This document shows, piece after piece, positions 24,248 through 25,726 of a stretch of DNA of 25,726 bases. Where the stretch lies: the NCBI GenBank assembly GCA_905198865.1, contig CAJKEB010000026.1, positions 1 to 25,726 on the forward strand. Direction: 5' to 3'. Each line of letters begins with the position of its first letter. Position 1 is the stretch's first letter. The notes beneath the pieces were generated by a model that saw only the letters and a list, made by a program, of their open reading frames with translations, was not told the origin of the DNA and did no database searches. The position numbers and the translations under genes are program-made. The stretch comes from an uncultured Eubacteriales bacterium. GTDB lineage: Bacteria > Bacillota > Clostridia > Monoglobales > Monoglobaceae.

Positions 24248-24469
24248 TTGATTACTCGCTTAAGAGATCTACGGGAGGACAAGGATTTAAGTCAAAAATC
24301 TATTGCAGAAATCCTTCACATACATCAAACGACTTATTCTGATTACGGACTTGGGAACCTGAATGTTCCGGTAGTGGTATTGTCGCAACTGGCTGACTTT
24401 TATAATACAAGCATAGACTATCTTGTTCACAGAACAGATGAAATAACTCCATATCCTAAATCAAAATGA
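24248..24469 (+). CDS. Small XRE-family helix-turn-helix regulator
   Basis: 73 residues from TTG 24248, chosen because GAGGTGA ends six bases before it; the alternative GTG 24239 lies inside that site. The fold is a lone XRE/Cro domain: ITRLRDLREDKDLSQKSIAEIL, recognition helix about HIHQTTYSDYG, then VPVVVLSQLADFYNTSIDYLV and a short tail. The usual Glu in YE-x-G is Gly here (DYGLGN), an uncommon substitution in an otherwise intact domain. It is a probable DNA-binding regulator; target unknown. It stands alone between a truncated SLOG gene and a shared terminator. Confidence 0.85.
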   Translation: MITRLRDLREDKDLSQKSIAEILHIHQTTYSDYGLGNLNVPVVVLSQLADFYNTSIDYLVHRTDEITPYPKSK

Positions 24470-24472
24470 TAT

Positions 24473-24510
24473 AAAAAATCCCACAACCAAATTCCGGTTG
24501 TGGGATTTTA
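24473..24510. terminator. Bidirectional terminator between XRE gene and rpsI
   Basis: A 14-bp perfect stem (arms 24475-24488 and 24496-24509, 7-nt loop). On the minus strand it is followed by TTATATC after a T-rich arm end; on the plus strand by AATAATA. It ends the rplM-rpsI operon and the XRE gene. Confidence 0.93.
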
Positions 24511-24522
24511 ATAATAAACAAA

Positions 24523-24918
24523 TTATCTCTTTGAGAACTGCGGTGCGCGTCTTGCGGCTTTGAGTCCGTACTTCTTTCTTTCCTTCATACGTGGGTCACG
24601 TGTGAGGTAGCCCGCTGCCTTAAGTACCGGTCTGAACTCTTCGTCTACTTCGAGAAGCGCTCTTGAGATACCGTGACGGATTGCGCCTGCCTGACCCGTG
24701 AATCCGCCGCCGTTTACGTTAACCAAAACATCAAACTTTCCGAGGGTCTTTGTTGCGTCAAGCGGCTGACGAACAACCAGCTTAAGTGTTTCAAGACCAA
24801 AGTAATCGTCAATGTCTCTCTTGTTTATTGTAATCTTACCTGTGCCGGGCACCAATCTAACCCTGGCAACAGAACTCTTTCTTCTGCCTGTTCCGTAGTA
24901 CTGTACTGAATCTGCCAT
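24523..24918 (-). CDS. rpsI: 30S ribosomal protein S9
   Basis: 131 residues, full length. It has the S9 signature YYGTGRRKSSVARVRL at the N-terminus, GGGFTGQAGAIRHGISRAL in the middle, and the basic tail ending QFSKR whose last residues reach the P-site tRNA. It follows rplM by 20 bases; AAAGGGG (24931-24937) lies right after the rplM stop. This is the conserved rplM-rpsI pair. Confidence 0.99.
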   Translation of the reverse strand: MADSVQYYGTGRRKSSVARVRLVPGTGKITINKRDIDDYFGLETLKLVVRQPLDATKTLGKFDVLVNVNGGGFTGQAGAIRHGISRALLEVDEEFRPVLKAAGYLTRDPRMKERKKYGLKAARRAPQFSKR

Positions 24919-24938
24919 AATTATCTAAGTCCCCTTTC

Positions 24939-25373
24939 TTAAAACTCGCGTGTCCACTCAATCGGAGATTGAGCAGCATGTTCGTGCTTGTCGTCTGCGT
25001 AAATTCTCAGCTTCTTCATAGCCTTGCGTCCGAGTGTGTTGTGCGGAAGCATACCGCCTACAGCGAGCTCCATCGCCTTCTCGGGACGTTTCTCCATCAG
25101 ATCCTTATAAGATACTTCCTTAAGGTGACCGATGTAGCCTGTGTGTCTGTACCACTTCTTCTGGAGAAGCTTGTTTCCTGTAAGAACAGCGTCCTTAGCG
25201 TTGATTATGATAACATATTCGCCGCAGTCAACACCCGGTGTATACTCGGGACGGTGCTTACCTCTGAGGATTGTAGCAGCCTGAGCCGCAACTCTTCCGA
25301 GAGGCTTGCCGGCAGCATCGATAATGTACCATTTCTTTTCGATTTCATTAGCTTTAGCCATATAAGTTGACAT
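24939..25373 (-). CDS. rplM: 50S ribosomal protein L13
   Basis: 144 residues, full length. It shows the L13 pattern KKWYIIDAAGKPLGRVA, GDYV-like CGEYVIIINA, KKWYRHTGYIG and MLPHNTLGRKAMKKLRIY. ATG 25373 has AGGAGGT at 25384-25390. It is the first gene of the operon with rpsI, driven by a consensus promoter about 95 bases upstream, with a leader that may allow autogenous control. Confidence 0.99.
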   Translation of the reverse strand: MSTYMAKANEIEKKWYIIDAAGKPLGRVAAQAATILRGKHRPEYTPGVDCGEYVIIINAKDAVLTGNKLLQKKWYRHTGYIGHLKEVSYKDLMEKRPEKAMELAVGGMLPHNTLGRKAMKKLRIYADDKHEHAAQSPIEWTREF

Positions 25374-25467
25374 AGTAATGAATACCTCCTAAATATATTT
25401 AATAGTTAATCAGTTTACATATTACATAATAAAAGACGTCCGAGGACGTCAATTAAACGACTTTGCT
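25374..25467 (-). promoter_or_regulatory. rplM leader with hairpin, possible L13 leader
   Basis: The untranslated leader is about 90 bases. It holds a perfect hairpin (GACGTC arms around CTCG, 25435-25450) followed by TTTTATTATG on the minus strand, some 20-30 bases after the transcription start. Firmicutes are known to carry an L13 autoregulatory leader at this place; I cannot confirm a match to that family. The hairpin plus T-run could also work as an attenuator. Confidence 0.5.
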
Positions 25468-25496
25468 ATTATAATACCATTTTCAAAATTTGTCAA
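25468..25496 (-). promoter_or_regulatory. Promoter of the rplM-rpsI operon
   Basis: On the minus strand TTGACA (25491-25496) and TATAAT (25468-25473) are 17 bases apart, with an AT-rich upstream stretch (25500-25520) that may act as an UP element. Confidence 0.95.
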
Positions 25497-25726
25497 GCGT
25501 TTTTCTTAAAAAATTAATTTAGCCCCTTGACATCTCTCTTATTCTCTCTAATTCTCGCTCAATCTCTTGTTTACTCACTCGCCATTTACGATTTTGTGCA
25601 TTATGACGAATAAGGTTTTTTAGCAAAAGAGCGCGGTAAATTATAGTTTGACGAGTAGTTCGCCTGCGGTTATTCAGCACAACTTAGGTGTGTTATTGAC
25701 TTTAGTTGCTATGGCAACAACGCTTA
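25497..25726. other. Intergenic stretch with little recognisable content
   Basis: No convincing gene was found in these 230 bases. A minus-strand open stretch (25519-25680, 53 codons from GTG) is basic and helical (YRALLLKNLIRHNAQN, RKWRVSKQEIERELERI) but has no ribosome binding site; it could be a short unknown gene or a transposase-like remnant. A 14-base near-palindrome (GTTGC-TATG-GCAAC) lies at 25705-25718. Confidence 0.5.
25636..25660 (-). repeat. Inverted copy of left-end 25-base motif
   Basis: Partner of 50-74 (23 of 25 identical as reverse complement). The flanks of the two copies do not match, apart from a shared AAAA-rich stretch. Confidence 0.55.

Overview
The window looks like a chromosomal piece of an anaerobic, low-to-mid GC Firmicute of class Clostridia. 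The signs are strong AGGAGG-type ribosome binding sites, near-consensus sigma-A promoters, an rplM-rpsI operon, a rubredoxin, an L-lactate dehydrogenase, and large secreted repeat proteins, one anchored by three SLH domains. I cannot name the genus. Nearly all genes lie on the minus strand; only a tetR-like regulator, a phosphodiester glycosidase gene and a small XRE regulator lie on the plus strand.

Layout, left to right. (1) Positions 1-300: a hairpin-rich intergenic repeat, then a 52-residue rubredoxin gene with its own promoter and terminator. (2) 423-6376: a two-gene minus-strand operon. A GTG-start MMPL/RND-type membrane transporter overlaps by ATGA a surface protein that combines GLUG repeats, a long coiled coil and a C-terminal membrane anchor. 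(3) 6595-7179: a divergent TetR-family regulator, with a 19-bp palindrome and a second palindrome in the shared promoter region. (4) 7329-8489: a secreted protein with a copper-amine-oxidase-N-like stalk and a phosphodiester glycosidase (NAGPA) domain, behind a promoter with three copies of a TGTTACAG/CTGTAACA half-site. (5) 8578-22945: an island of surface proteins: a 1501-residue GLUG/PT-rich/SLH protein, a 2670-residue six-module GLUG protein with no visible anchor, and a 440-residue mosaic that contains a truncated lipase piece. (6) 22989-24469: L-lactate dehydrogenase, a 5'-truncated SLOG-type gene overlapping its start, and a divergent small XRE regulator. (7) 24523-25496: rpsI and rplM with promoter, probable L13 leader and terminator. 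(8) 25501-25726: mostly non-coding, with an inverted copy of the repeat found at the left end.

How the parts work together. The TetR-MMPL-GLUG/coiled-coil group reads as a regulated export or envelope system in which a membrane-tethered extracellular partner is translationally coupled to the transporter. The two giant surface-protein genes are separate transcription units. They share a duplicated control module (terminator hairpin, 50 identical bases, 18-bp-spaced promoter), and one copy carries an additional 21-bp-spaced upstream site, so they are probably co-regulated by the same unknown activator. Sequence blocks shared among the three adjacent surface genes show that the island evolves by duplication and recombination.

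No CRISPR array, rRNA or tRNA gene, complete insertion sequence, or complete prophage was seen.
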